Origin: Vigna angularis
Taxonomy: Eukaryota > Streptophyta > Magnoliopsida > Fabales > Fabaceae
NCBI RefSeq assembly: GCF_016808095.1
Contig: NC_068979.1
Span: 21,783,444-21,847,443, forward strand
DNA length: 64,000 nt
Direction: 5' to 3'
Each line of letters starts with the position of its first letter. The stretch's first letter is position 1. Below are positions 11,901 to 23,907 of this stretch, in pieces. The notes under the pieces were generated by a model. It was not told the origin of the DNA. It searched no databases and saw only the letters and a list, made by a program, of their open reading frames with translations. Made by a program: the position numbers and the translations under genes.

Positions 11901-12697
11901 GTTTTCATATTTCAGCAAATAAGAAGCCGTGTGGTGCCCACTTCATTTCCATATTTTTCTTCAACCAAAACTAATAATAGGACCCTTTACTGAAATTTAA
12001 TTCAGCCGTGACATTATCACCTTACATGATGTTACTTTTTACTTGCTTCTCCATTTGTAAATGCCGTGAGATGTCCAAGCCATGTGTCTATGTTTCCAAT
12101 TCAATTTCAACTTAAATGTGCCCTTGCAACCAAAAGAGTCATACAATTAAATCACTTATAGCCATGAGATGCATTGTCTAATGATCAATTCCAGCCACCA
12201 CAAGTACCAAACAACAAGCAAACAATGCAAACATATTAGAACACTCAAACAGTAAGCACTGCACTGGCATAGGACAGTAAATAAAATACTGGGAACAACA
12301 CAGAATGAATTTGAACAAAGTAAAAATTATACATGAAAATAGACATCCATACAAAACTATGAAAAAAAATTGCATGGAAAAAGGATAAGAATTGAACTCG
12401 AACGAAGACAAACAAGTTGACACAAAATTCAAACAGCAACCAGCGAAAATTAAAATGATTAAGATGAAATTGGCTCAATTGTCATTTTTCATTTAGCCTT
12501 CAAATGTCCCAAATTGTATTTCCAAATTTTCCTTGTAAAATAATTAGCTCAGATAATTCAAATTAGTTAAAATAAGAATTTCCGATCAATTTTAGCACAA
12601 TTAGGAAAAACAGGATAATACTATACATTCAAGCACAATTCCTTGATTAAATCCGGTACAATAAGCTAAGTAAAGTGAATAAAATATCGACTCATCA
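8924..12697 (-). mobile_element. Solo LTR, Athila-like family, inserted in RNase H
   Basis: The ends are TGGTACG...CTCATCA, i.e. on the minus strand TGATGAG...CGTACCA. The insertion is flanked by a perfect 5-bp target duplication ACTAG (8919-8923 and 12698-12702). It splits the host RNase H between CDAS and DYAIG. The LTR is 3774 bp and homologous to those at 21021-23907 and 24331-27529. No internal region, PBS or PPT lies next to it, so it is a product of LTR-LTR recombination. ORFs within it (for example on the plus strand at 10836-11531) have no recognisable domain and I regard them as non-coding. Confidence 0.93.
9120..9900. repeat. Low-complexity tract inside the solo LTR
   Basis: About 780 bp of degenerate runs built from acagtaaaa, acagaaaa and atacag on the plus strand (TTTACTGTTTTCTGTA on the minus). 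The same kind of tract occupies 23040-23720 near the 3' end of the related LTR, so it is an ancestral part of the LTR family. Confidence 0.85.
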
Positions 12698-12702
12698 ACT
12701 AG

Positions 12703-13648
12703 CATCGCACATTAACTCAAAATTTAGAGTCCAGTTTGGTGCGACTACAACAGGGGCTGATATCAACTTCTCTTTCAAGACTTCAAAAGCTTTCTGGCAC
12801 TCTCCATCAAATTCAAAAGGAGTATCCTTCACAAGCAGATTACAAAGGGGTTTAGCTATCTTGGAAAAATCTTTTATGAATCTCCTGTAAAAACCAACAT
12901 GTCCAAGAAAGCTCCTTACCCATTTGACATTCATAGGAGGCGGTAACTTTTTAATCACATCAACTTTTGCTTGATCTACACCTATTCCCCTGGATGAGAT
13001 CTTATGTCCTAAGACAATTCCCTCACGAACCATAAAGTGACATTTTTCCCAATTTAGAACAAGGTTCGTGGCAATGCATCTCTTCAAAACTACATCCAGG
13101 TTCTCTAGGCATAAATCATATGATTTTCCAAAAACTGAGAAATCATCCATGAATACTTCAATGCAATTCTCTACCAAATCAGAAAAGATGGCTAGCATGC
13201 AACGTTGGAATGTAGTAGGAGCATTACAGAGACCAAAAGGCATCCTTCGGTATGCGAACACACCAAAGGGACAAGTAAAAGCGGTCTTTTCTTGGTCCTC
13301 TGGATTCACTACTATTTGATTATATCCTGAATACCCATCCAGAAAACAATAGTAGGCTTGTCCTGCTAGCCTTTCCAACATTTGATCCATGAAAGGAAGA
13401 GGGAAATGATCTTTCCTGGTGGATTGATTTAATTTTCGGTAGTCAATACACATTCTCCACCCTGTGACTGTTCTTGTAGGAATTAATTCATTTTTCTCAT
13501 TCTGAACAACAGTCATACCTCCTTTCTTAGGAACAACATGCACAGGACTCACCCAAGCACTATCTGAGATAGGATAAATCATTCCTGCTTCAAGCAATTT
13601 AAGCACTTCCTTTCTCACCACCTCTTTCAAAATAGGATTCAACCTTCT
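12703..13648 (-). pseudogene. Reverse transcriptase of the Athila-like element
   Basis: The frame carries the full RT order: a region with VHVVPKKGG, WRMCIDYRKLN, FCFLDGYSGYNQI-type palm (here YYCFLDGYSGYNQI), FGVFAYRRMPFGLCNAP, the catalytic FMDD (in EVFMDDFSVFG), then the thumb and connection (KWVRSFLGHVGFYRRF), stopping at FELMCDAS where the solo LTR splits RNase H. FMDD is the usual form in Athila-type RTs. The upstream frame is closed by an in-frame TAG at 13649-13651. Without that TAG the domain itself is undamaged. Confidence 0.92.
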
Positions 13649-14875
13649 CTATGGTTGTGCTATGGGCTTATAATCATGTTCCATCATGATCTTATGCATG
13701 CAGTAGGTTGGACTTATGCCTTTCAAATCAGAGATGTGCCAACCTATTGCCTTTTTATTCTTTTTCAAGATTTTCACTAAATTTTTCTCCTCACTGTTTG
13801 ATAAAGAATTGCTTATGATCACAGGCTTCTTCGAATTTTCTTCTAAAAACACATACTTGAGATGATCAGGAAGCACTTTTAATTCCATTTTTTCCTGATC
13901 ATCCAAGTCAGCCTTTTCCAATTTTTCCACTCTCACATCAGTGGAATTCTCTTCTTTTAATTTTTCTAGATGTTGTGAAATCTCTTCCACTTCAGATTCT
14001 TCTTCAACAGTAAGCTCTTCACAAGCATCAACCAATACACGCTCTAAAGGGGATTTCACATACATCTGATTTTTTACAGTCTCAACTACATCATCCAGTA
14101 CTTCAACTCTGAAACAGTTCCCTTTATCTTTTGGATGTTGCATAGCCTCCACAACATTAAAGGTTACTGTTTCATCATGTAGCCTCACCTTCAAATGACC
14201 ATCATCAACATCAATTATGACTCTAGCAGTTTTCATGAAAGATCTACCCAATATTAGGGGGACTTCAGTATCCTCCTCCATATCAAGAATAACAAAATCT
14301 ACTGGAAAAGTAAACTTATCAACTTTCACCAGTACGTCTTCAATAACTCCATATGGGTATTTTAAAGACCTATCTGCTAATTGTAGAGTCATCCTTGTTG
14401 GTTTTACTTCCATGTCTCCTATTTTCTTTAACATAGACAAAGGCATCAAATTAATGCTTGCCCCTAAGTCTATCAATGCTTTTCCAATAGGGAGTTTTCC
14501 AATTGTACATGGAATAGTAAAGCTTCCAGGATCTTTGAATTTTGGAGGTAGAAGTTTTTGGATGATGGCACTATAATTCCCTTGCACCTCTATTGTTTCT
14601 TCCTCAATATACTTTCTCTTCTTGGTCAACAGATCTTTCATGAATCTAGCATAAGAGGGCATCTGTTGAAGTGCTTCAGAAAAGGGAATTGTAATTTCCA
14701 GCTTGTTGAAGAGAGCCATAAATCTAGAAAATTGACTTTCTTTTTCCTTTCTAGAATATGTCTTTGGGTACGGTAAAGGATTCACAATCTGTTTTCCTTT
14801 TTGGCTCTCTTCAATTTTTTTTATTTTTATCTTTCTACTCTTCCACTTCTTCTTCTTTATCTTTCTGTTCCTCAT
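13649..14875 (-). pseudogene. Protease region of the Athila-like element
   Basis: About 408 codons on the minus strand. The aspartic protease active site appears as ALIDLGASINLMP, with the usual flap and ILGRSFMKTA segment some 75 residues later. The N-terminal part is Lys-rich, followed by PLPYPKTYSRKEK, which normally bridges gag and protease. It overlaps the gag frame by 41 nt (14835-14875) in a different frame, which probably reflects an indel because Athila gag-pol is usually a single frame. The frame ends at the TAG (13649) that separates it from RT. Confidence 0.82.
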
Positions 14876-16328
14876 TTAACTTTTCCTCTTGATCCTCTTT
14901 CCTCACAACTACACTGTCTAACACTTTACCACTCCTTGTTGTTATAGCTTTACAGTGCTCTTTTGGATTTGGTTCAGTGTTAGCTCCAAATGTATTTACA
15001 GGCTTCTCTTCCAGTTTCTTGGCCAATTGACCCATTTGAACTTCTAAATTTCTTAGAGATGCATCTGTGCTCTTTTGATTTGATATGGACATCTGCATAA
15101 ATTGTTGAAGAGTTTCTTCCAGTTTTGATGTCCTATCAGAAAGAGTGGGTTGTTGTTGAAACTGTGGAGGTGATCTACATGAACTAGCCTGACCCATGCT
15201 AGGATGAGGTCTCCATCCTTGATTATAATTTCCATAATTGCCTTGACGGCCTTGATTTCCCATGTAATTGACCTCTTCCTTAGCATTAGTGAGAATAGCA
15301 CACTGTCCATTTTGGTGCTCTCCACCACACAGTTCACACCCTTGCACAGTATGTTGTGCCTGTGATACATTTTGGATTTGTAGTTGTGATACCTTTTTCA
15401 TCAGAGACTCAAGCTGTTGAGTCATAATTTTATTTTGGGCTAATAAGGCATCTTGGGATTGCAACTCAAACATTCCCTTCTTTTGATTTTGTCCTCTCTC
15501 ACTTTGAACATCATTGTCACCAGATTCCATATTTTCAATAATTTCATGAGCTTCATCAGGTGTCTTCCACCTAATGTTACCTCCTGCTGAGGCATCTAGC
15601 ATCAATTTTGTGTGAGATTTTAAACCTCCTAAGAACAGGTTCAATTGAGTGGGGACATCAAATCCATGTATGGGAGTCTTTCTTAACAATCCCTTAAACC
15701 TATCCCATGTCTGACTTAAAGTCTCTTCAGGTTCCTGTTGGAAAGAGGATATCTCTTGCTTGCCTTTGTTTATTTTTGATTGAGGGAAATACTTCTGCAA
15801 AACCTTTGACACAACATCATCCCAACCTGTCAGACTTCTCTCAGGAAAAGAATTTAACCATTTCTTGGCATTGCCTGCCAAGGAAAATGGAAAAAGACTA
15901 AGTCTGATTGCTTCCTCTGACACATTCAACATTTTCACAGTGTTGCAATATTCATTAAAAGTTGCCAGATGATCGTAGGGATTTTCGTGTGACAATCCTG
16001 AAAACTGATTACTTTGAACAAGGTGTATCAATGCTGGCTTCATTTCCATGTTAGCCGCGATTACCACTGGTTTGGCTATACTGTTGAAAGATGTAGGTAC
16101 AGACACTGAAGCATAATCTTCCAACGTACGCCTTCTTTATTCATTTTCCCCATTTCCCTCCATCTTTTTATCCTCTTGGTCAGATGAAGAAAAAGCGTTT
16201 GAGGATAAGCTGGATTCTCTAGCTTCTTTTTTTCTATTTTCTCTTCTACGCCTACTATTATTTCTACGGGCTGTCCTTTCAATCTCAGAATCAAACAATA
16301 AATTCTCAGATTTTGTTCTGCGTGGCAT
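14835..16328 (-). pseudogene. Gag of the Athila-like element
   Basis: The start codon is at 16328 (MPRRTKSENLL, Arg-rich N-terminus). An in-frame TAA at 16137-16139 breaks it after 63 codons, and the same frame continues to 14835. The capsid-like retrotransposon gag domain has WLNSFPERSLTGWDDV and LQKYFPQSK, then LSQTWDRFKGLLRK. A CCHC-like knuckle (CELCGGEHQNGQC) follows, and then a Gln/Lys-rich tail. It packages element RNA when intact; this copy cannot make a full-length product. Confidence 0.85.
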
Positions 16329-16483
16329 GCAGAACGAAAATCTTCAATGACCAACCCAAGAAATAACAACAGGAACTAAACACAATATATACAGATACAC
16401 AGAAAACTAAAACAATGAATTTACGGAGATGGGAACAAAATTGAAATTGATAAACAACTAATTGAAATAACAAAACAATCAAA

Positions 16484-16503
16484 TTCCCCAGCAAACGACG
16501 CCA
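16484..16503 (-). other. Primer-binding site (Asp tRNA type), mutated
   Basis: On the minus strand the site reads TGGCGTCGTTTGCTGGGG directly after the LTR end. It differs by a few bases from the Asp-tRNA-type PBS TGGCGCCGTTGCCGGGGA seen intact at 27535-27552. This places the 5' LTR to its right. Confidence 0.8.
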
Positions 16504-16509
16504 AAAACT

Positions 16510-17615
16510 TGATAACTTTTTGGCAAGTATACCAAATCGTTACAAGTAATACAGTGATAAGTAAAGTATCGTTCTCCTCAGGGAATTTGTGTTACGTTAT
16601 TCAATTAAAATTTATTTATCAAAATCAATTGAACAGCAAATTATAAGTGAATTAATAATATCAAATTAGATGACAATTTAAAATTGAAATTAAAATTTAA
16701 AGAAAGTTTCACTGGAATTGACTTCATGACCACATTACAGTAACTATTCTGAGCAATATAACTTGCGTTCAAACATCAACATCACAGTATCTTGGTTTAA
16801 TTCCTTAAAACAAGTTCTAAAGAATTATGTTCAATTATTAATTCCTTAAGTAATTAAACATAAACTTTGCATTAAGACTGATGTTATTGATGACCAGGAG
16901 AATTGAAACTATTCCTAGCATCTCTCCTTCTGGTTGCTTTTCTTGCGTCAATACTCAAATTTACTTCCCAATACAATTTGAATATAAAAACAAGTATATT
17001 TTACTTCCGTAAAATAAAATAAAAAGTACACAAGAAAAGCATATGAACACAATTTATATTGAACAGGAAATATTACATCAAATGTCAGCCATTACAGTCA
17101 ATTCCAACAAATGAAAGTTTACCCTATCCTAGACATCACAAACATACTCATTTCCGCAATTCCTTGCATGATGTGCAGTCTTGATGTCTTCAGAGAGGTC
17201 TCCTCGTTTTCCAGAGCAGTTCTCCCGTCTTTTCTCTGCTATTTTTCGTCTGTCAGGAGATGCCTTTTGCCTTTCTGTCACGTCTTTAAAAACCAATAAC
17301 TTCATTAATTCGCACAGCGCACATGTGTGTGTGCGCTATGCGAATTTCACGTAACTGCTGCCTCTCAACTGACGTTATTCGCACAGCGCACATGTGATGG
17401 TGCGCTATGCAAATTTATATATCCCAGCAGTGCGAGTTTTGGCTTGCGCTATGCGAGAACTGGCTGACAGAGTTCCAATTATACATCCTTTCCTGTACAA
17501 TAATTTACAACACAATCTACTTCCTATTACGACTTTTCCCTGAGTAATAACATGAATAATTACAAAATTGAGATCCTTTATAAGTGTCAAAACATCTGTT
17601 TTTTCACACTTATCA
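16510..17615 (-). repeat. 5' LTR of the Athila-like element
   Basis: The minus-strand ends are TGATAAGTG...GTTATCA, an inverted TGATAA/TTATCA pair, 1106 bp apart and adjacent to the PBS. It carries TTCGCNNNGCGAA-type motifs at 17310-17345, 17375-17412 and 17430-17455. The outer flank is ATTAC. The partner LTR is not visible. Confidence 0.72.
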
Positions 17616-17836
17616 ATTACAATACACAATTTGATAATATGAACAAAACGGTATTAACGATTTAATTAATGCTTTTAATCAAATTCAACCCAAAATACAG
17701 CAGCGAAAAATTGCAAATGCGGATAGATTAATGGCAGCAAAAAAAAACTAGAAATGAAAACGGCGTCGTCGCATTACCAAGGGTTATTCACAAACTCACT
17801 CGTACCGCTCTAGTTTGATTTGAGCGTGGAACTGGA

Positions 17837-20411
17837 ATGTGGGGCTTCTTCGAACTAGAACGTGTTTGCGATATGCAGAGGCCCTTCTTCTTCATCAGTC
17901 ATGGAAAAAGAAGGTAGGGTTCTGTTCTTTGTCCGCCGTTGACGGCTGTAATTGCCTTCTGGATCTGTCGGAGATCGAGAAGGTTCTGATGGATATCAAA
18001 GCTGACGACGTTAAGGTGATACCGGTTCCCAAGCCCTGCGATAGGGTCGATTTCATGGTTCTCTCCACTGGCAGGTCCACCTGGCACGTCAAGAACATAG
18101 CCCAAGCCCTAATTTACAAGGCACCACACCCTCCTTCCTTCGTCCTTTTTATAGCTATATTTGCATTATTGATTTTCGATTGAAACTCAAGTGGTTTTCA
18201 TTTTTGTTTTTCTTCCGACTCATGTATATTTGTGTAATTAACCAGGCCAAACAGAAACAGAGACGAATGATGCTACCGAGTGTAAAAGGGGAAGAGGGAG
18301 GAAAGTGGATAGTCATTGACTCTGGTATCTCATGCTTTTGTAATCATTTTTGTGTTCATTTTGTTGAGTTTAGAAAATCCATTAGGGGTCGTTTGGACAA
18401 TCTTCTAGTTTTTTTCGGTTAAAATTAATTTATACGTATCCAAATTTGTAGAATTGTTCTTATATAACTTTTTGCTTTTGTTTTTTTTTTATCTTTTACT
18501 TTGTGCAATGAGCTAATTTAACTTACCTTCTCTTTTTTAATTTTTCTCACCTAAAGTCATTTTGAAGAAATTTGTCTAAACAGAACTCCAAGTAAAGAAA
18601 ATTGCAGTAGCGATAATGGCTGATAACATATACAATGTCATGAATTAGCATCTTGACTGCATTTACTAAATGTTCTGTTCTTTTAGGAATGTTAGGTATT
18701 CACAGGCCTTTACAATAATTAATATTTACGAAGAACTAGTTTACTATCTTTAATGGAGTCTTCTTTTTCAGAGAGGTCTATTCCATCCACACAATAGATG
18801 TTGTGTGATGTTATAAATTAGTAAACCAATATGTTGAAACTCACATTAGAGAGCTACTGATGCAGTTTAAGTGGAGACTTATACTCTATCCTAGCTAATT
18901 GATCTACCTCTGTGACAAATTATTAGTTCGTTAGTACTAGAAAGTTGTTAAATTAACTTGTTGGTTCCACAACATTATTGTCTTAGCGTATGTTGCTCTG
19001 CGTGATATTCATTAAATCAAACAAGATAATGAGTTTAGTCTCAGCATGGTATCAGTTTCTACACTCTACAACCTCTGATTTTCTTTCTTGCACTTATTCC
19101 AGTTTCTTCACTGGTGAATGGAGCCAGCGAATTACCATTCTTGGGTGATTAGGGATGACAAGGTAAGACGGGTGCTGTAAAAAGGTGTGGGTAGGCTGGA
19201 CATTTAAGCTCGTCAATCTGCATGGGGCAGTATAACCTGCAGCCCATTGGCCAAAGTGTGGGTGGGCCTGCCCCTCAACATGCATGACTCTTCTATTGAA
19301 GAATTAACTGAATTTTGTCTGTTACAACTAATCTAACATTGTGGTTTAATTCTTTTTATCTATTTCGGGAGGTGTTGCAATTTAGTGATTCTTTCATGTT
19401 AACTTTTCATTGCTCGGTGCATGCAGTGGCTTGACAAGGCTTCGGGGAAAAAATTACTTTGTTAGTCTTTAGGGTTTAATAGGTCCTTTCTCTGTCACTT
19501 TCCTTCTATCAGTCTATTATTTTTGGTGATGTATGATTTGCTAGATCGGTGAACATTGCTTTTTATGTTATGAAAACTTTCAATTATTGGATTTATAGTT
19601 CTAACATGCCTTGTTTTCCCTTTTTGGTTCATTTTTTTTATGTTTAGGTAAAGTGATAGTTCATGCACTTGATGAAAAGGCCAGAGCTTAGTACAATTTG
19701 GAGGGTCTTTGGACCTGAGGGACAATTCAAAATGAACTTGATGGGATAAGTACGAGGCTAGCTTATATTCGTTTTAAGTTGTAAGATAGTTAGATATAGT
19801 TTGGGTTTGTTACAGGTTTACTATTTAATCATTTTTTGATTTATAGCTTATATTTACACTGTCATACCTACCAAATTTTTTATTGGTTAATAGTGTAGAT
19901 AACAACGCACCAAATAAAACTCAAATTTGAAAACCATTAAGTGGAATTCACCATTTCTTACTTCTGTGCCTGCCACCTTAACATTCATTCACTACTTGGA
20001 TTTATATTATGATGGTATTGCCACACCAAATCTTCCTATTGATTAGGCGTTGTGATTGAGGCCAATTCCTATACCAGTTTGTGTCAAGAATAGTTCAAAA
20101 TGGTACTTTAAGTTATTCTTGGTAGAGGTCTTAGAGCAGGCATTGGATGGGTTTTGGGGGCTCGCGCGAGTTATCTGATTAGGCTTATGTTAGTGTATAT
20201 GGCTTGGTTCAATTGGGCTTGAGCAATTACATAGACATATGTCTTTATTATTTTTATTATAATGATTAATATGTATTCTTGAGATAAATACTATAGGATG
20301 AATGATTCGAATGATCATTTTTCTTTTTACTGATGGTAGGATTTACAAAAAGCTTTGGTGAAGGTTCGTCGAAAAAACAATTCGAAGAAACCTGCACAAA
20401 AGAATGCTTAA
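17837..20411 (+). pseudogene. Iojap-related (RsfS/DUF143) protein gene, probable pseudogene
   Basis: Iojap/RsfS proteins bind the large ribosomal subunit; plants have organellar versions. Four exons are visible: 17837-18120 (LLDLSEIEKVLMDIKADDVKVIP, split here as LLDLSEIEK, LMDIKADDV, then DFMVLSTGRSTWHVKNIAQAL), 18246-18324 (AKQKQRRMMLPSVKG, KWIVIDS), 19648 to about 19747 (GKVIVHALDEKARA) and 20340-20411 (DLQKALVKVRRKNNSK, TAA). Lesions: the ATG at 17837 is out of frame with the conserved reading by one base and no upstream in-frame ATG exists; intron 1 starts GC (aag/gcacca) rather than GT; a TAG (19689-19691) and a TGA (19716-19718) lie in exon 3; and the exon 3 donor looks decayed (gataagt). 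Introns are retained, so it is not a processed copy. Sequencing error could explain one lesion but not all. Confidence 0.78.
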
Positions 20412-21020
20412 TTGGTGTTTCAATGTAAACAACCTTTTAAAACTACTGCATCTGATCTAGACAGTTTAGAAGTTTGTATACATATCACGGTTTTCTGATC
20501 TATTAATTTAGTTGTTTTGAATACAAAATTTGCTACGGGTGTCTAGCTGCAATGGTAAAGATAGAAAAGAGGTAACATTGAAGCTGTCCATCATCATGCA
20601 CTCCACTTTTATATTTGGTGAGTCATGAATCGTTAGCGGAGCCTGGACTTTTACATCACCTACATAAATATGTGAATTAAAAAACCTGTTTACACATCAC
20701 CTACAGAAACACTGATAAGTGCATCTGTGAGGTTCTGTCATTTTTCGATTCACCTCTTTAATCTGATTAATCATTTTACCATGTTTTGAATTACTGGAAT
20801 AATTCTGTGAGTATCTGTTTTCTTTGATTCTTTGTTAGATATTGTCTACTACTTTTACTTGTCCAGATTTCTTGAGAACTGTGTAATTCGGTGTGTTTCT
20901 TTGTGAATTTTTGTTTTATGTGTGTTAAGTTTGAGTCATTTCCTTGATGTCCTTTGAACTATTTCTTGATCTGCGTCTTGATTTTGCCCAGGAGTGCAAA
21001 AGACTAAGTGTGGTCTATTT
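20412..21020. other. 3' flank and possible Athila-like 3' internal remnant
   Basis: No gene is seen. The last part (about 20860-21020) ends in agactaagtgtggtctattt right before an LTR start. It looks like a degenerate purine-rich tract of the kind that precedes Athila-type 3' LTRs. If so, the LTR at 21021 is a 3' LTR whose element is otherwise lost. Confidence 0.4.
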
Positions 21021-23907
21021 TGATGAGTCAGTATTTTATTCACTTCACTTAGTTTATTGTGCTAGAATTAATCGAGGAATTGTGCTTAAATGTCCAGTAT
21101 TTTTCCGTTTTTACTAATTGTGCTTAATTTGATCGGAAATTCTTATTTTAACTAATTTGAACTATCTGAGCTAATTATTTGCATTAGTAATTGCAGGAAA
21201 AATTTTGGAAATACAAATTGGGACATTTGGAAGAATATTCATTTTCACACTGTGTTATTTAATTGAAAGAAGCTACATTGCATTGATTTATTTTGGGTGT
21301 TGAAGTTAATAATAAATGAAGCTTGGTTTTGGTTTTCTTGGTTCTTGGCTGGAAACAAAGTGGTGTCACGACCAATTCATTTTTTTTTTTGGCAATCAAG
21401 CACATAAGAAAGTGGGGGCCACCAATTTGAGAAGGGAATATTTGAGAAAGGATGCGCATGGGCTGAAGAAAAACACCACACGACCATTGAAAAATAGGCT
21501 TGGTTTCTTTAATAAATTAAGCAAATGGAAAGAAGGGACCACCACCTTCAAGTGTAAGTTTCTCAAAATTATTGAAGACAATATGGAGAATTCATGTGAC
21601 AAACAACAAACCATATATGGGAAATGATGAGGGGACCGCTTTCACACCTTTGTCCCATCCAACAATTCAACAAGTGAACCCACATGAAAAAGGGCCACAC
21701 ACAAGGTTTTTCTTTTACAAAGCTGGGCATAAATATTAAATGAAATGGAAGGTGAAGTGCAACTACAACACCACACGGCCAACTCAATTTGGCAAGCATC
21801 TAAGTTGGAATCTAAGAGGGGGCCACCACTTTTGAAGTTTACGTGAATGAAGAGGTTTCATTTATTGAATGGATGGAAGAAAAAGCAACTCCACTTTCAC
21901 GGCCCACATACAAAGAAGCTTTTGGATTTTAAATTGGAAAATTGAGTGTTGTGGAATGGTATAAGCACACGGTCTCCTGGAGCTGCAAGCAAGAAGAGAG
22001 TTGGGACGTGCTAGAGCAGCTGCACCATTAAACTCTTCATTCATCAAGGCCCACTAAAAGAAGGGCATCCCTTGTGCACATGACCATCCAGCAAACAGAA
22101 AAAGGGGCAGCACGTGAAGCAGAGAAAACGCTCTCCATGCAGCACTCCTCATCACGGTCCAGCTGCCAACTTTGGAGAGGGGAGCATGTTTTAATTTTGG
22201 AAGAGAGGTGCACGGGAATTGAGCTGGAGGCACGGCTGGAAGCATGGAAGAGACTCATTGTCCAGCCACCGTGAAGGGAGAAGGAGATGTGGAATGGTCC
22301 AACATGCACAGAGGAAGCTACATCATTTTGGAGTGGGAGCCACGTTGCAAAGAATTTCCGTGAAAGAGGAAGAAACAAGGTTCATGGACAAGACATGGAA
22401 GGCCCCCTTTTTGGCACACTAGCAAAGCCTGCTACAATATTCAACATTTGACAACACTAGCAGCCAAGAACACTAGCAGCCAAGAACACAAGCACACATC
22501 ACACGGCTTTGCAGGAAAAAAATTGGTGCAACTTTGGAAGCACACTGCTGGCTGGAAGGAAGCACGTTGGAGGAAGGCAGCAAGCACAATGTCATGGCCT
22601 GATGCACACAAACACACGGCAGAAGGCATGGGAGAAAGACATTAAGTGGATGATGGTCTTTAAGAAGGGGGAGTTCCAGACAGCAGAAGAGAGGTTCCGG
22701 AGGCCAGAGAGTTACGGCCTGGGAGAGGTCTCTCTTCCAGGAGTCCAAAAAGCAGTAGAGGAGGCCCTAGTAATGTGATTTCCAGTAGTTAGTAGTGTAG
22801 TTTTTCTACCAGAATGTAATAAACAGTAGTGTAGGAAAGTGTAATACAGCCGTGTAGTGAGGAGAGAATGCAAAGAGTGCTGGACAGTGGATGGCTGGGA
22901 CCGAGAAAGTGCTGGAACATATAAGGGAGAATCACACAGAATGGAAGGATACAGTTGAGAACAACACTGCATGTTAGGTTTTTCATTTTTATTTTCTTGT
23001 GTAATAAATTCATGTCCAATTTAAATTCAAAGTTTGGGTTGATTTACTGTTTCTGAAATTTAAATTATGTTTTACTGTTTCTGTTTTACTGCTGTAATTT
23101 AATTTCTACTGTATTTTAATTTCTGTATTACATTTTTATGCAATTTAATTTCTGCTGCTGTTTATCTTTTGCATGTTGATTAATTCTGTTCTCTGTATTT
23201 TACTGCAGTAATTTTGATTTCATTTTTTTACTGTTTTCTACAATTTACTATTTTCTGTATTTATTATTTTCTGTATTTCAGTTTTCTGTATTTCCTTTTA
23301 CTGTTTTCCTGATTCTGTAATTCTGTATTTACTGTTTTTACTGCAATTATGTGCTGCTGTAATTTCATTTTCCAAAAAATTACTATTTTCTGTTTTTATT
23401 GTTTTCTGTATTTTGTTTTTCTGTATTTCGTTTTTACTGTTCCAGAATTATTTTTTACTATTTTACCTTGCTGTATTTTCGTTTTTACTGTAGCAAAATC
23501 GTTTTTACTGTTTTGATTTCGTTTTAATGTTTTAATTTCGTTTTTACCGTGTAGTTTTTACAGTATGTTTTTTACTGATTTTTTTTTTACTTTTGTGTTT
23601 AACGTTTTACGTTTAGTGTTCCCACGTTAATTTTGTTTTGATATCTTTTACCGTTCGGTGTTTAATGTTTTGAATGTTATTTCACTGTTTTTACGTTTGC
23701 TGTTTTAAAGTTAAATTTCAGTTTAATTTAATTTTACCGCATCAAAACAACAAAACCATCAAAACCCCCCCTCCCCTTCGTGTTTGAATTCTAAGACTGA
23801 ACCGACACAAAAATTGGTCCTTGAGAGACGACCTGGGAGTCACTTCCTAGTAATATACTGCATTCATTTTTGCACATAAAATTTGTATGACCGCGACAGT
23901 CGTACCA
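21021..23907 (+). repeat. Athila-like LTR, plus strand
   Basis: It starts TGATGAGTCAGTATTTTATT and ends CAGTCGTACCA, 2887 bp, homologous to the LTRs at 8924-12697 (reverse) and 24331-27529. The 5 bases before (TATTT) and after (GTAGC) do not match, so there is no simple solo-LTR target duplication. The last third is a low-complexity tract of TTTACTG/TTTCTGTA units (23040-23720). No coding gene is recognised inside. Confidence 0.85.

Larger units (their letters stand above)
3065..17615 (-). mobile_element. Degenerate Athila-like Ty3/gypsy element, nested and interrupted
   Basis: Read on the minus strand: 5' LTR (16510-17615), Asp-tRNA-type PBS (16484-16503), gag (16328-14835), protease (14875-13649), RT (13648-12703), RNase H and integrase N-terminus (8918-8074), integrase C-terminus (6430-6004), and an ORF in the envelope position (4934-3624). 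Two later events split pol: a solo LTR of a related family (8924-12697) and a chromovirus fragment (about 6430-8074) that replaced part of the integrase core. Lesions seen: TAA at 16137, a frame change near 14835-14875, TAG at 13649, TAG near 8131 and TGA at 4887. The 3' LTR is not seen; the left end abuts the Tekay-like LTR at 3064, which probably inserted into it. The element cannot be autonomous. Confidence 0.8.
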
